Origin: Octadecabacter sp.
Lineage (GTDB): Bacteria > Pseudomonadota > Alphaproteobacteria > Rhodobacterales > Rhodobacteraceae
Direction: 5' to 3'
Assembly: GCA_017886375.1 (NCBI GenBank)
Contig: JAGGNB010000113.1
Coordinates: 1-64,000, forward strand
Length of the DNA: 64,000 bases
Within the stretch, counting starts at the first letter, position 1, and every line of letters starts with the position of its first letter. The position numbers and the translations under genes were made by a program. Below, piece by piece: positions 9,823-19,013 of the stretch. The notes under the pieces were generated by a model, which worked only from the letters and a program-made list of their open reading frames with translations, did no database searches and was not told the origin of the DNA.

Positions 9823-10622
9823 TACGGAAGCTTCAGATCAATACCGGGCGCATAGGCGATAAAGAACGGGTTGGCGAAATCTTCTTTGCCATATGTCAGC
9901 GGCGTGTGGTCATCGAACCGCACAACATGACCGCCCGCACCTGACAAGACCGCGTGACCAGCGGCTGTGTCCCATTCCATCGTCCGGCCAACACGTGGGT
10001 ACAGATCCGCCTCGCCCGTTGCGACCAGACAGAATTTCAATGAAGATCCTGCACTTTTCATGTCATTTACGGCGTATTTATTGATGTAATCATCCGTCGC
10101 CTGATCGCGGTGCGATTTGGATGCGACGACCATCAAGCCCGTATTGTCTGGCGCGGAAACAGAGATCGGGACCGTTGTGCCCACCGTATTCTTGTCCAGC
10201 TCACCAACTTCTTCAACAGAAACGCCCGTCGCGTTGGTATAAAACAACCGCCCCTTGGCAGGTGCGTAAACAACACCACGAAGCGGCACACCATCATGAA
10301 CATAGGCGATGTTCACAGTAAAATCGCCACGACGGTGAATGAATTCTTTGGTGCCATCCAGCGGATCGACGATCAGGAATGTGTTGGCCGTCACGCTGTG
10401 ACTTTCGGCCTGTTCTTCAGTCACAAGCGCTACGTCAGGAAACGCGGCCCGCAATCCAGCAGAAATATGCGCGTCCGCCGCTTCGTCGGCGGCCGTAACC
10501 GGGCTGTCGTCACTTTTTGAACGCACGTCAAAATCATCGGAATTATAGATGTCCATGATGATATCGCCTGCTTCCAGCGAAAGTTTCCGCATCACTTCTG
10601 TCAACTTGTCGAAATCCATCAC
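9822..10622 (-). CDS. cysQ: 3'(2'),5'-bisphosphate nucleotidase CysQ (inositol monophosphatase family)
   Basis: SDDSPVTAADEAADAHI, FLIVDPLDGTKEFIHRRGDFTVNIA, EWDTAAGHAVL. Confidence 0.88.
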   Translation of the reverse strand: MMDFDKLTEVMRKLSLEAGDIIMDIYNSDDFDVRSKSDDSPVTAADEAADAHISAGLRAAFPDVALVTEEQAESHSVTANTFLIVDPLDGTKEFIHRRGDFTVNIAYVHDGVPLRGVVYAPAKGRLFYTNATGVSVEEVGELDKNTVGTTVPISVSAPDNTGLMVVASKSHRDQATDDYINKYAVNDMKSAGSSLKFCLVATGEADLYPRVGRTMEWDTAAGHAVLSGAGGHVVRFDDHTPLTYGKEDFANPFFIAYAPGIDLKLP

Positions 10623-10694
10623 ACTGCTCCTGCATAATACTTGTTCACGGGTGTTTTCATTGATCCGTTAAATTTGACCCCTTATGGTGCGATG

Positions 10695-11588
10695 CTAAAG
10701 GATCATCAAGAATTTCATGCCAAATTAGGCATTCAACCGCATAAGACCAAGACTGGCAGGCCAATAATGTTCGAAGTACAGCGCCCCAAGACCCGTTCGC
10801 GTTCAGCGTTCAGCATGTTAGAATTGATCTATCATTCCATTGTACGTGAAATCCGCAAAGACCACAGGAATGCGGTCGTCGGACTGATTATGAACATGAT
10901 TCAAACGATCGTTTTTGTGGCCGCGTTCTATTTCATGTTCTCTGTTCTGGGCCTAAAAGGCTCAGCGATCCGTGGCGACTTCCTGCTTTATATCATGTCG
11001 GGCATCTTCTTGTTCATCACGCACACCAAGGCGATGGGCGCAGTGCTCGGCGCCGAAGGTCCGGCGTCCGCAATGATGAAACATGCGCCGATGAACACGA
11101 TTGTATCAATCACATCTGCTGCAATTGCAGCACTCTATACCCAAGTGCTGTCGATGTGCGTTGTTCTCTACCTTTATCACGCAACTTTTGGTCCAATCAC
11201 GATTGTTGATCCCATTGGCGCCATGGGAACTTTGCTGCTGGCTTGGTTTTCAGGCGTGGCAGTTGGCATGATCTTTTTATCCATCAAGCCATGGTTTCCC
11301 GGCTTCGTATCAATTGCATCGTCTATCTATGCCCGTGCCAACATGATTGCCTCCGGCAAAATGTTCGTCGCGAACTCGTTGCCTGGTTTCATGCTGCCTA
11401 TCTTTGATTGGAACCCGCTGTTTCACTGCATCGACCAAGCGCGCGGGTACGTTTTTATCAACTACAATCCGCATTTCACCTCTATCAGCTACCCGATAAA
11501 AGTGTCGATTATCCTGATTATGGTTGGCCTTATGCTGGAATTTTATACCCGCAAGAACGCATCTGTCAGTTGGGATGCCGCAAGGTGA
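10695..11588 (+). CDS. ABC-2 type permease, KpsM-like (polysaccharide export); start uncertain (10695 or 10767)
   Basis: SMLELIYHSIVREIRKDHRNAVVGLIMNMIQTIVFVAAFYFMF..., multiple hydrophobic segments. Confidence 0.7.
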   Translation, partial: LKDHQEFHAKLGIQPHKTKTGRPIMFEVQRPKTRSRSAFSMLELIYHSIVREIRKDHRNAVVGLIMNMIQTIVFVAAFYFMFSVLGLKGSAIRGDFLLYIMSGIFLFITHTKAMGAVLGAEGPASAMMKHAPMNTIVSITSAAIAALYTQVLSMCVVLYLYHATFGPITIVDPIGAMGTLLLAWFSGVAVGMIFLSIKPWFPGFVSIASSIYARANMIASGKMFVANSLPGFMLPIFDWNPLFHCIDQARGYVFINYNPHFTSISYPIKVSIILIMVGLMLEFYTRKNASVSWDAAR

Positions 11589-12181
11589 AATGTCTCGTCA
11601 CAGCATTTTTCTTCATGCTTTCCGGGACGTTTGCGAATTCACAATCACTGCCAGAACGTTACATGGTCGCAGATGTGGCCAGTGACGATGTCCTGAACAT
11701 TCGCGACGAGCCCGCCGCGTCGTCAGAGATAATTGGTGAACTTGGCCCCTACACCCTGAATGTAGAAGTCCTGCGCACGCTGGATGGCTGGGGCTATGTC
11801 GGCGCTGTTGAACGATCTGGTTGGGTTTCGATGCGGTTCCTCGCGCCCAATCCGCCACCTGAAAACGAAATCCCACGCCCCATGTCATGTTTCGGTACCG
11901 AACCGTTCTGGAATGTCTCTTTCTATCCGCGTGGCGCTGAATACAACGCCATGGGCGAAGCCCGACGCGACCTGACAATCCTTCGCGAAGGCGTGGCAGA
12001 CAACGGTTACATCGTTGAGGCTCAAGAAGGCCCGGCTTTGACCCGTACCATCATCATCAATGCCCTGCCTTGCAGCGACGGGATGTCAGATCGAAACTTC
12101 GGCATGTCGATGTCCATGTTCATTCAAACCCCTGACGGAAATGACCTGCGGACCGGTTGCTGCACCATGCAAGTAAACTAG
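11585..12181 (+). CDS. Secreted SH3-domain protein (GTG start overlapping previous stop)
   Basis: VKCLVTAFFFMLSGTFANSQ signal peptide; SH3 pattern VASDDVLNIRDEPAASSEIIGEL...GWGYV...GWVSMRFL; conserved-looking C-term CFGTEPFWNVSF. Confidence 0.7.
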   Translation: MKCLVTAFFFMLSGTFANSQSLPERYMVADVASDDVLNIRDEPAASSEIIGELGPYTLNVEVLRTLDGWGYVGAVERSGWVSMRFLAPNPPPENEIPRPMSCFGTEPFWNVSFYPRGAEYNAMGEARRDLTILREGVADNGYIVEAQEGPALTRTIIINALPCSDGMSDRNFGMSMSMFIQTPDGNDLRTGCCTMQVN

Positions 12182-12539
12182 CGCCGCGCGTCGTCTGCGA
12201 AAGCCGAAGTAATAAGTTTTGCATGGATATCGACGATAGACGACAGGCCGCTCTTATCGCTTAGAAAGCGAAACCTTCCCCGAGAACGCCCTCATTGTTT
12301 TCTTGCGCCTTATCAGAGCCGCGATCCTTGTCGTGCCATTCGCCTGAAGACGGTGAAACAGCGACGCTGATAGGAAGGGATCGATAACCGACTGGCTTGA
12401 ACTCGAACAGTCGCTCGCCCCACAAGCTAACCAATTCCGGACCCTGCCGCTGGGGACTGTGTCAGGCTGTCGCATTGTTGATTGTGACGCCTGCACCAGA
12501 TGGTTCTCTTCAATAACGTTTACAACTGGGAAAAGTGAT

Positions 12540-12623
12540 ATGTTCAAGGGTCTAGGAATTTCAATTGCCATCATCTGTCTTGGCATGGTTGGTTTGCCGT
12601 TGCTGTTGCTAGCCATTGGCTAG
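12540..12623 (+). CDS. Candidate 27-aa single-TM small protein MFKGLGISIAIICLGMVGLPLLLLAIG
   Basis: ATG with GGGAAAA upstream; almost entirely hydrophobic; not in the supplied ORF track because of length. Confidence 0.35.
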   Translation: MFKGLGISIAIICLGMVGLPLLLLAIG

Positions 12624-12705
12624 TAACCTTGAACCCCTCGAGTGGAAGGCCGTTTTCAAGAATTGCGGCACCTTTGGGCTGACAGCAAAAATTTAGAAAT
12701 GGCGC

Positions 12706-13356
12706 CTACGTCACCACCCGTAATGTCAGATTGATGCGCCCACCACCTGACAACAAAGTTGATGACCCCGCCCGCGTTTTGTCGATTCCGTGGTAGATCA
12801 GGCGCGCGTCGCCGCCCATCACCACCACATCACCTGACTTTAACCAAATTGATTCGGTCTTGCCGCCACGCGTCGTGTTGCCAATACGAAACAAACCGTC
12901 GTCGCCCAAAGACACAGACACAACAGGTTCACCAAACTCAGTCTCATCGCGGTCCTGATGCATCCCCATCTTCGCCGCTTCGCGATAGAGGTTCACCAAA
13001 CAACACTCCGGCGCACGCGCAGATGCGGACACCCGTCCCCAAACATCCAGAATTGACGCCGGAATCGCGGGCCATGGCGCACCATTCGGGTGAACTTCCG
13101 AATATCGATAGCCAGATCGGTCAGAAAACCAGCCAAACCGCCCGGCGCTGGTCATTTGCACCGACATCGGCTTGCCATAGGGTGTCATTGGCGAAAACAG
13201 TGGCGCTGCGGCAACAATCCCCCGAATATCACTGACCATTGCTTCTTGTGCAGGCCGATCAAGCAGTCCTTGCCAGACTTGAACCCCACGTAAGTCCACT
13301 GTTGGACGTCCTATAATCATCTGTTCACCATTTTTACGCATTACCCACTGTGACAT
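12706..13356 (-). CDS. alkB: Alpha-ketoglutarate-dependent dioxygenase AlkB
   Basis: [52 protein letters not shown]. Confidence 0.88.
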   Translation of the reverse strand: MSQWVMRKNGEQMIIGRPTVDLRGVQVWQGLLDRPAQEAMVSDIRGIVAAAPLFSPMTPYGKPMSVQMTSAGRFGWFSDRSGYRYSEVHPNGAPWPAIPASILDVWGRVSASARAPECCLVNLYREAAKMGMHQDRDETEFGEPVVSVSLGDDGLFRIGNTTRGGKTESIWLKSGDVVVMGGDARLIYHGIDKTRAGSSTLLSGGGRINLTLRVVT

Positions 13357-13359
13357 AGG

Positions 13360-13388
13360 TTGCAGCCCCTATTTGCCACACCTATATA
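13360..13388 (+). promoter_or_regulatory. Candidate dnaK promoter TTGCAG-N17-TATATA
   Basis: TTGCAG at 13360-13365, 17-bp spacer, TATATA at 13383-13388, about 100 bp before the dnaK ATG. Confidence 0.5.
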
Positions 13389-13491
13389 CACTGCGATCCG
13401 AATGGGGGCTCCCCGTTCAACAACACAACCATTGGCACGGGTGCCGGAACGGGTCCGCGCCGCCTCACATCGCCTCGAAAGGGATTTGAAC

Positions 13492-15393
13492 ATGGCTAAA
13501 GTAATTGGCATCGACCTCGGAACCACCAACTCTTGTGTGGCTATCATGGACGGCTCGCAGCCCCGCGTTATCGAAAACGCAGAAGGCGCGCGCACGACAC
13601 CATCTATTGTCGCATTCACAGACGACGAACGCCTCGTGGGTCAACCCGCGAAACGTCAAGCGGTCACAAACCCAGAAAACACCATTTTTGGTGTGAAGCG
13701 TCTTGTCGGTCGCCGCAATGACGACGCGCATCTTGCTAAAGACAAAAAGAACCTGCCGTTCAACGTCATCGACGGCGGCAATGGCGATGCATGGATCGAA
13801 GCCCGCGGTGAGAAATACTCCCCCGCCCAGATCTCTGCCGTCATCCTGCAGAAGATGAAAGAAACCGCTGAAAGCTATCTCGGCGAAGAAGTCACGCAGG
13901 CCGTCATCACGGTTCCTGCTTACTTCAACGACGCCCAGCGTCAGGCCACCAAAGACGCCGGTAAAATTGCCGGCCTCGAAGTGCTTCGTATTATCAACGA
14001 GCCAACGGCCGCGGCACTTGCCTATGGTCTCGACAAAAAAGAGACCCAAACCATTGCGGTTTATGACCTTGGTGGCGGTACGTTCGACGTGACGATTCTG
14101 GAAATCGACGACGGTCTGTTCGAAGTGAAATCCACCAACGGCGATACATTCCTCGGCGGTGAAGACTTCGACATGCGCATCGTTAACTACCTTGCCGACG
14201 AATTCAAAAAGTCCAACGGCGTTGATCTGAAGAAAGACAAGATGGCGCTTCAGCGCCTCAAGGAAGCTGCAGAAAAAGCAAAGATCGAATTGTCCTCTGC
14301 CAGCCAGACAGAAATCAACCAGCCGTTCATCTCGATGGGCAAAGATGGCTCCCCACTGCACATGGTCATGAAACTGACCCGTGCAAAGCTGGAAAGCCTC
14401 GTTGGCGATTTGATCAAAGCATCGATGAAACCATGCGCGGCTGCGTTGAAAGACGCGGGCCTTACGACCAAAGACATCGACGAAGTCGTCCTCGTTGGCG
14501 GTATGACACGCATGCCAAAAGTCATCGAAGAAGTGACCAAGTTCTTCGGCAAGGAACCACATAAAGGTGTGAACCCTGACGAAGTTGTCGCCATGGGTGC
14601 GGCTATTCAGGCTGGTGTTCTTCAGGGCGACGTCAAAGACGTGGTTCTGCTGGACGTCACACCATTGTCCTTGGGTATCGAAACCCTTGGCGGTGTCTTC
14701 ACACGCTTGATCGACCGCAACACAACGATCCCAACGAAAAAGAGCCAGGTCTTTTCGACCGCCGAAGACAACCAGAACGCAGTGACGATCCGTGTGTTCC
14801 AAGGTGAACGGGAAATGGCTGCCGACAACAAAATGCTTGGCCAGTTCAACCTCGAAAGCATCCCACCCGCACCGCGCGGCATGCCCCAAATCGAAGTAAC
14901 CTTCGACATCGATGCCAACGGCATCGTGTCGGTTGGCGCATCCGACAAAGGGACCGGCAAGGAGCAGACGATCACGATCCAAGCTTCTGGTGGTTTGTCC
15001 GATGAAGACATCGAACAAATGGTACGCGACGCGGAAGAAAATGCCGAGGCCGACAAAGATCGCAAGGAACTTGTCGAAGCCAGGAACCAAGCGGAAAGCC
15101 TGATCCATTCGACTGAAAAGTCGATGGAAGAGCATGCGGACAAAGTCGATCCAACCACAATTGAGGCGATTGAACTGTCCATCGCAGCGTTGAAGGACGA
15201 TCTGGAAAACGAAGACGCGGGTAAGATCAAGTCCGGCATCCAGAACGTGACCGAATCGGCGATGAAGCTGGGCGAGGCGATCTACAAGACCGCACAGCAA
15301 GAAGCTGGCGAAGTTGAGCCCGACGTAGCCGCAGCCGACGAAGATATCGTCGATGCAGACTTCGAAGACCTCGACAGCGACAAGCGCGCCTAA
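13492..15393 (+). CDS. dnaK: Molecular chaperone DnaK (start corrected from 13360)
   Basis: [21 protein letters not shown]...; RBS-like AAAGGGA upstream. Confidence 0.97.
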   Translation: MAKVIGIDLGTTNSCVAIMDGSQPRVIENAEGARTTPSIVAFTDDERLVGQPAKRQAVTNPENTIFGVKRLVGRRNDDAHLAKDKKNLPFNVIDGGNGDAWIEARGEKYSPAQISAVILQKMKETAESYLGEEVTQAVITVPAYFNDAQRQATKDAGKIAGLEVLRIINEPTAAALAYGLDKKETQTIAVYDLGGGTFDVTILEIDDGLFEVKSTNGDTFLGGEDFDMRIVNYLADEFKKSNGVDLKKDKMALQRLKEAAEKAKIELSSASQTEINQPFISMGKDGSPLHMVMKLTRAKLESLVGDLIKASMKPCAAALKDAGLTTKDIDEVVLVGGMTRMPKVIEEVTKFFGKEPHKGVNPDEVVAMGAAIQAGVLQGDVKDVVLLDVTPLSLGIETLGGVFTRLIDRNTTIPTKKSQVFSTAEDNQNAVTIRVFQGEREMAADNKMLGQFNLESIPPAPRGMPQIEVTFDIDANGIVSVGASDKGTGKEQTITIQASGGLSDEDIEQMVRDAEENAEADKDRKELVEARNQAESLIHSTEKSMEEHADKVDPTTIEAIELSIAALKDDLENEDAGKIKSGIQNVTESAMKLGEAIYKTAQQEAGEVEPDVAAADEDIVDADFEDLDSDKRA

Positions 15394-15409
15394 GCTTTGG
15401 TGAAATTTC

Positions 15410-15437
15410 GGGACCGGCCCACGATAGGGCCGGTCCC
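15410..15437 (+). terminator. Strong dnaK-dnaJ intergenic hairpin (attenuator, processing site or partial terminator)
   Basis: GGGACCGGCCC-acgata-GGGCCGGTCCC, 11-bp perfect stem, no clear U-tract. Confidence 0.6.
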
Positions 15438-15463
15438 GTCCTTCCCAAAAGGGGAATCTGGTC

Positions 15464-16609
15464 ATGTCAAAACGCGATTACTATGAGATTCTGGGTCTCT
15501 CAAAGGGCGCAAGCGCCGATGAGATCAAAAAGGGCTATCGCCAAAAGGCGAAAGAACTTCACCCTGACCGAAATACAGACAAACCAGACGCAGAAGGTCA
15601 GTTCAAAGAAGCTGGCGAAGCCTACGAAGTCCTGAAAAATGCTGACAAAAAGGCGGCGTATGATCGGTATGGTCACGCTGCATTTGAAGGCGGAATGGGC
15701 GGTGGCGGCGGACGGCCCGGCGCGGGCGGTCAAGGCGACTTTGGGTCTGCGTTCTCCGACATTTTCGACGACCTGTTTGGCAACATGGGCGGTGCGCGTG
15801 GCGCTGGCCGCCAATCACGCGCGTCGCGTGGCAATGACCTACGCTACAACTTGCGTGTTACCTTAGAAGAGGCCTTCGCTGGCCTGCAAAAAACGGTCAC
15901 CGTCCCAACGGCTGTTGGATGCGGATCGTGCAAAGGCACGGGCGCGGAGGGCGGATCTGAACCCCAGACATGCCCCACGTGTTCCGGCATGGGCAAAGTG
16001 CGCGCGCAACAAGGTTTCTTTACCGTCGAACGCACCTGTCCGACTTGTAATGGCATGGGTCAGACGATCAAAAATCCATGTCATGAATGTCATGGCGCAG
16101 GCCGTGTCGAAAAAGAAAAATCGCTTTCCGTTAACATCCCTGCAGGTGTCGAAACCGGCACACGAATCCGTCTTGCAGGCGAAGGCGAAGCTGGCATGCG
16201 CGGCGGTCCGACAGGCGATCTTTATATCTTCATCGAAGTACGCGACCACGACCTGTTTGAACGCGACGTCAATAATCTATTCTGTCGCGTGCCAGTCTCT
16301 ATGGCGACCGCAGCACTTGGTGGCGATATTGAGGTTCCCACAATCGACGGTGGCCGTTCTCGTGTGAAAATCCCTGCTGGGTCACAATCAGGTCGCCAAA
16401 TGCGTTTGCGCGCCAAAGGAATGCCAGCCCTGCGCGGCGGTGGGCCAGGTGACATGTTCATCGAAATGGCAGTCGAAACTCCCGTAAACCTAACGGGTAA
16501 GCAAAAAGAACTACTGCGCGAATTCGAAGACTTGGCGAGCGACAACAACCCGCAAAGCTCTAGCTTCTTCAAATCAGTAAAGTCTTTTTGGGAGTCGATG
16601 AAGGGGTAA
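15464..16609 (+). CDS. dnaJ: Molecular chaperone DnaJ
   Basis: [35 protein letters not shown]; four CxxCxGxG-type zinc motifs. Confidence 0.97.
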   Translation: MSKRDYYEILGLSKGASADEIKKGYRQKAKELHPDRNTDKPDAEGQFKEAGEAYEVLKNADKKAAYDRYGHAAFEGGMGGGGGRPGAGGQGDFGSAFSDIFDDLFGNMGGARGAGRQSRASRGNDLRYNLRVTLEEAFAGLQKTVTVPTAVGCGSCKGTGAEGGSEPQTCPTCSGMGKVRAQQGFFTVERTCPTCNGMGQTIKNPCHECHGAGRVEKEKSLSVNIPAGVETGTRIRLAGEGEAGMRGGPTGDLYIFIEVRDHDLFERDVNNLFCRVPVSMATAALGGDIEVPTIDGGRSRVKIPAGSQSGRQMRLRAKGMPALRGGGPGDMFIEMAVETPVNLTGKQKELLREFEDLASDNNPQSSSFFKSVKSFWESMKG

Positions 16610-16636
16610 GCCTCGCTCGTCGTTAACCATGCGGTA

Positions 16637-17458
16637 ATGGAATCAGAGCAAGGTGGGGGCATGAAACATGCCTCCGCCTTTGCCGAAGCCCCGCTTCTAT
16701 CGCTCGATACTGCGACCCCGATCACACTTGACCGTGATGAAGTCGACAGTGTCCCAGCGCTACTGTCCAGTAAATCTGGTAAACAACCGTCATATCTTGC
16801 CGATCATCGCAAACGGCTGCGCCACCGCTTTCTCACGGGTGGGGCCGCTGCCATGCCAGATTATGAAATCCTCGAGCTCACGCTGTTTCGCGCGATCCCG
16901 CGACAGGATGTTAAACCGCTTGCGCGGCTGTTGATTGAAACGTTTGGCGATCTCAACGGGGTCCTCTCGGCCCCCATTGCGCGGCTGGAACGGGTCCACG
17001 GGGTAGGCCCCGCCGTCGCACTTGAACTAAAAGTCATGGAGACCGTGACCCACCGAATGGCCCGCGCGAAAGTGATGCAGCGCCACGTCATCAGTTCATG
17101 GGATGCCGTGCTGGATTACTGCCATACGGTTATGGCGCACCGCGACACAGAACAATTCCGCGTTCTGTTCCTCGATCGCAAAAATGTCCTCATCGCAGAT
17201 GAGGCGCAAGGCAACGGCACGGTTGATCACGTCCCAGTTTACCCGCGCGAGGTCGTTAAACGCGCACTGGAACTCAACGCCTCATCGCTGATCCTCGTGC
17301 ACAACCACCCATCAGGCGATCCGACCCCATCCAACGAAGACATCGCAATGACGATGCAAATCCATGACGCGGCTAAGGCGTTGAACATCTCACTGCACGA
17401 CCACCTTATTATCGGCCGGTCACGTGAGCTCAGCTTCAAATCCCAGGGTCTGATCTAG
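16637..17458 (+). CDS. radC: RadC-like JAMM domain DNA repair protein (start may be 16661)
   Basis: ASSLILVHNHPSGDPTPSNEDIAMT JAMM motif; N-terminal HhH-like GVGPAVALELK. Confidence 0.9.
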   Translation: MESEQGGGMKHASAFAEAPLLSLDTATPITLDRDEVDSVPALLSSKSGKQPSYLADHRKRLRHRFLTGGAAAMPDYEILELTLFRAIPRQDVKPLARLLIETFGDLNGVLSAPIARLERVHGVGPAVALELKVMETVTHRMARAKVMQRHVISSWDAVLDYCHTVMAHRDTEQFRVLFLDRKNVLIADEAQGNGTVDHVPVYPREVVKRALELNASSLILVHNHPSGDPTPSNEDIAMTMQIHDAAKALNISLHDHLIIGRSRELSFKSQGLI

Positions 17459-17468
17459 TGTGTCTGAT

Positions 17469-19013
17469 CTATGACGCGTCTCGCACCCACAGCTCAACCC
17501 GACGATTGGTCTGCTGACCCCAAATTGTGTCGTCGCAAGCCATTGGCAATGCCTCCCCAAACGCAGCGGTATCAATCGCCACGTTTGCTGGAAAACTCCC
17601 GCCAAGTGCCCGTGTCAAATCTCGGCGCACGGCTTCTGCGCGGGCGGATGACAAATCGCGATTTGCTGTTGCAGGGCCGCGTCCGTCGCTAAATCCAACC
17701 AGCATCAATTCCCTCCCGCCAAAGCGACCGTCGCGGATCGCTTGCGCCAACTGCATCACGTTGGACCGCGACTGCACGTCAAGCCGCGTCGACCCCGGAT
17801 CAAATCGAAACGTGCTGGACATGCGCACGCGCGGCGACAGTAGACGTATCATGCGCTGTAGTTCTGCCAACGGGATTTCTGAACCTGCGTTCGCAATCGC
17901 ATTTGCCAATCGATCACCCTGATCCGACAACGGGATCGGCACCGCCGCTAGGTCCACAAATCCAGCCCGTCGGATCACCAATTGCGCCGAAGGGGATCGT
18001 AACCAATCAAGGAAATCCACAATTTGTTGGTGCTGTCGACGTTGCGGTAGATAAATTAACATCGGGAACGTGAGCGGGTAGTCTTCTGTTTTCATCGTCA
18101 GAAACCGCGCGTCTGACCGAAGCCCGCACGGGCCAGTCAACGCTAGCGGTTGCGTGTTTCGTGTCGCACCAAATGGCACCAACGTCAGCCCATGCTCTGC
18201 CCCCGCGACCGACTCTAATAGTGCGTCAACATTATCATGTGATACATCTGGCTGATCCAATGCCAATCCAAATGGCCGCATGAACCGATCCTCAAACCCC
18301 TGAGTTTGACCGTCCAAGTCAGTTTTGAGATGAACCTCAAACTCACTGCGCGTTCCGGCAAGTTCTGCTGTTAGATCCCCTAGGGAAATTGATCGCACGC
18401 CTGACGATGCAGACGTCACAGGCACCAACGCATCCAATGCAAGTATCCGCATCTGCCGCGAAAGATTTAGCTGACCAAGCCCTGCTTCAACAGCGATCTG
18501 CAGTTCTATCGCGCGCAGTTCGCGCATGGACAGCAACACGTCGGCTTCATGGTTCACGAAATTCGAAAACGCGCCTTCTGGCGTCGCAACTGTGATGGCA
18601 ATCTCAAAGACCAACGCCCCGTCAGATCTGTGAAGCTGAAAACCTCGCGTGTCCTCACGCACGTCCCAGCCATTGTCGCGGGCGTAGACGTCGATCAAAG
18701 CGGGCAACAAAAGATCGCCCATCCGTGCCGCGCCAGTCATCCGCAAGGACGGGACATACTCGACCAAATCCGGACAATTCGCGCTGTCACACGTCATCCC
18801 AACGGCCCTGAACGTTACCAATCCTGCGGCTGTTGCAACTGTGGCGTTCTCACCATCAAAGGCGACAAAGCGCCCGGTAACTGCAACGCCTTCATCCACA
18901 CTTCGAAACACCACGTCCTGCGCGGCCAGACTCCCCGCACAAACGAAATGTGCGGCGAAAACCGCCGCACATCTCAAAACTGTCTGTGTTGTGTTAAACT
19001 TAATCCACGTCAT
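17469..19013 (-). CDS. Periplasmic substrate-binding-like protein fused to OmpA C-terminal domain
   Basis: Signal peptide; SBP-like SLRMTGAARMGDLLLPALIDVYARDNGWDV; OmpA-like C-term FRFDPGSTRLDVQSRSNVMQLAQAIRDG...VGFSDGRGPATANRDLSSARAEAVRRDL. Confidence 0.75.
   Translation of the reverse strand: MTWIKFNTTQTVLRCAAVFAAHFVCAGSLAAQDVVFRSVDEGVAVTGRFVAFDGENATVATAAGLVTFRAVGMTCDSANCPDLVEYVPSLRMTGAARMGDLLLPALIDVYARDNGWDVREDTRGFQLHRSDGALVFEIAITVATPEGAFSNFVNHEADVLLSMRELRAIELQIAVEAGLGQLNLSRQMRILALDALVPVTSASSGVRSISLGDLTAELAGTRSEFEVHLKTDLDGQTQGFEDRFMRPFGLALDQPDVSHDNVDALLESVAGAEHGLTLVPFGATRNTQPLALTGPCGLRSDARFLTMKTEDYPLTFPMLIYLPQRRQHQQIVDFLDWLRSPSAQLVIRRAGFVDLAAVPIPLSDQGDRLANAIANAGSEIPLAELQRMIRLLSPRVRMSSTFRFDPGSTRLDVQSRSNVMQLAQAIRDGRFGGRELMLVGFSDGRGPATANRDLSSARAEAVRRDLTRALGGSFPANVAIDTAAFGEALPMACDDTIWGQQTNRRVELWVRDAS

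Noticed and set aside
12254-12616. 120-aa minus-strand ORF in the sh3-alkB gap
   Set aside because: No RBS, low-complexity basic composition, no recognisable motif; the opposite strand has a more plausible small ORF.
13465-15465. 666-aa ORF antisense to dnaK
   Set aside because: dnaK on the + strand is unambiguous. Long antisense ORFs over dnaK are a known codon-bias artefact, and the sequence (Phe/Cys/His-rich) resembles no family.
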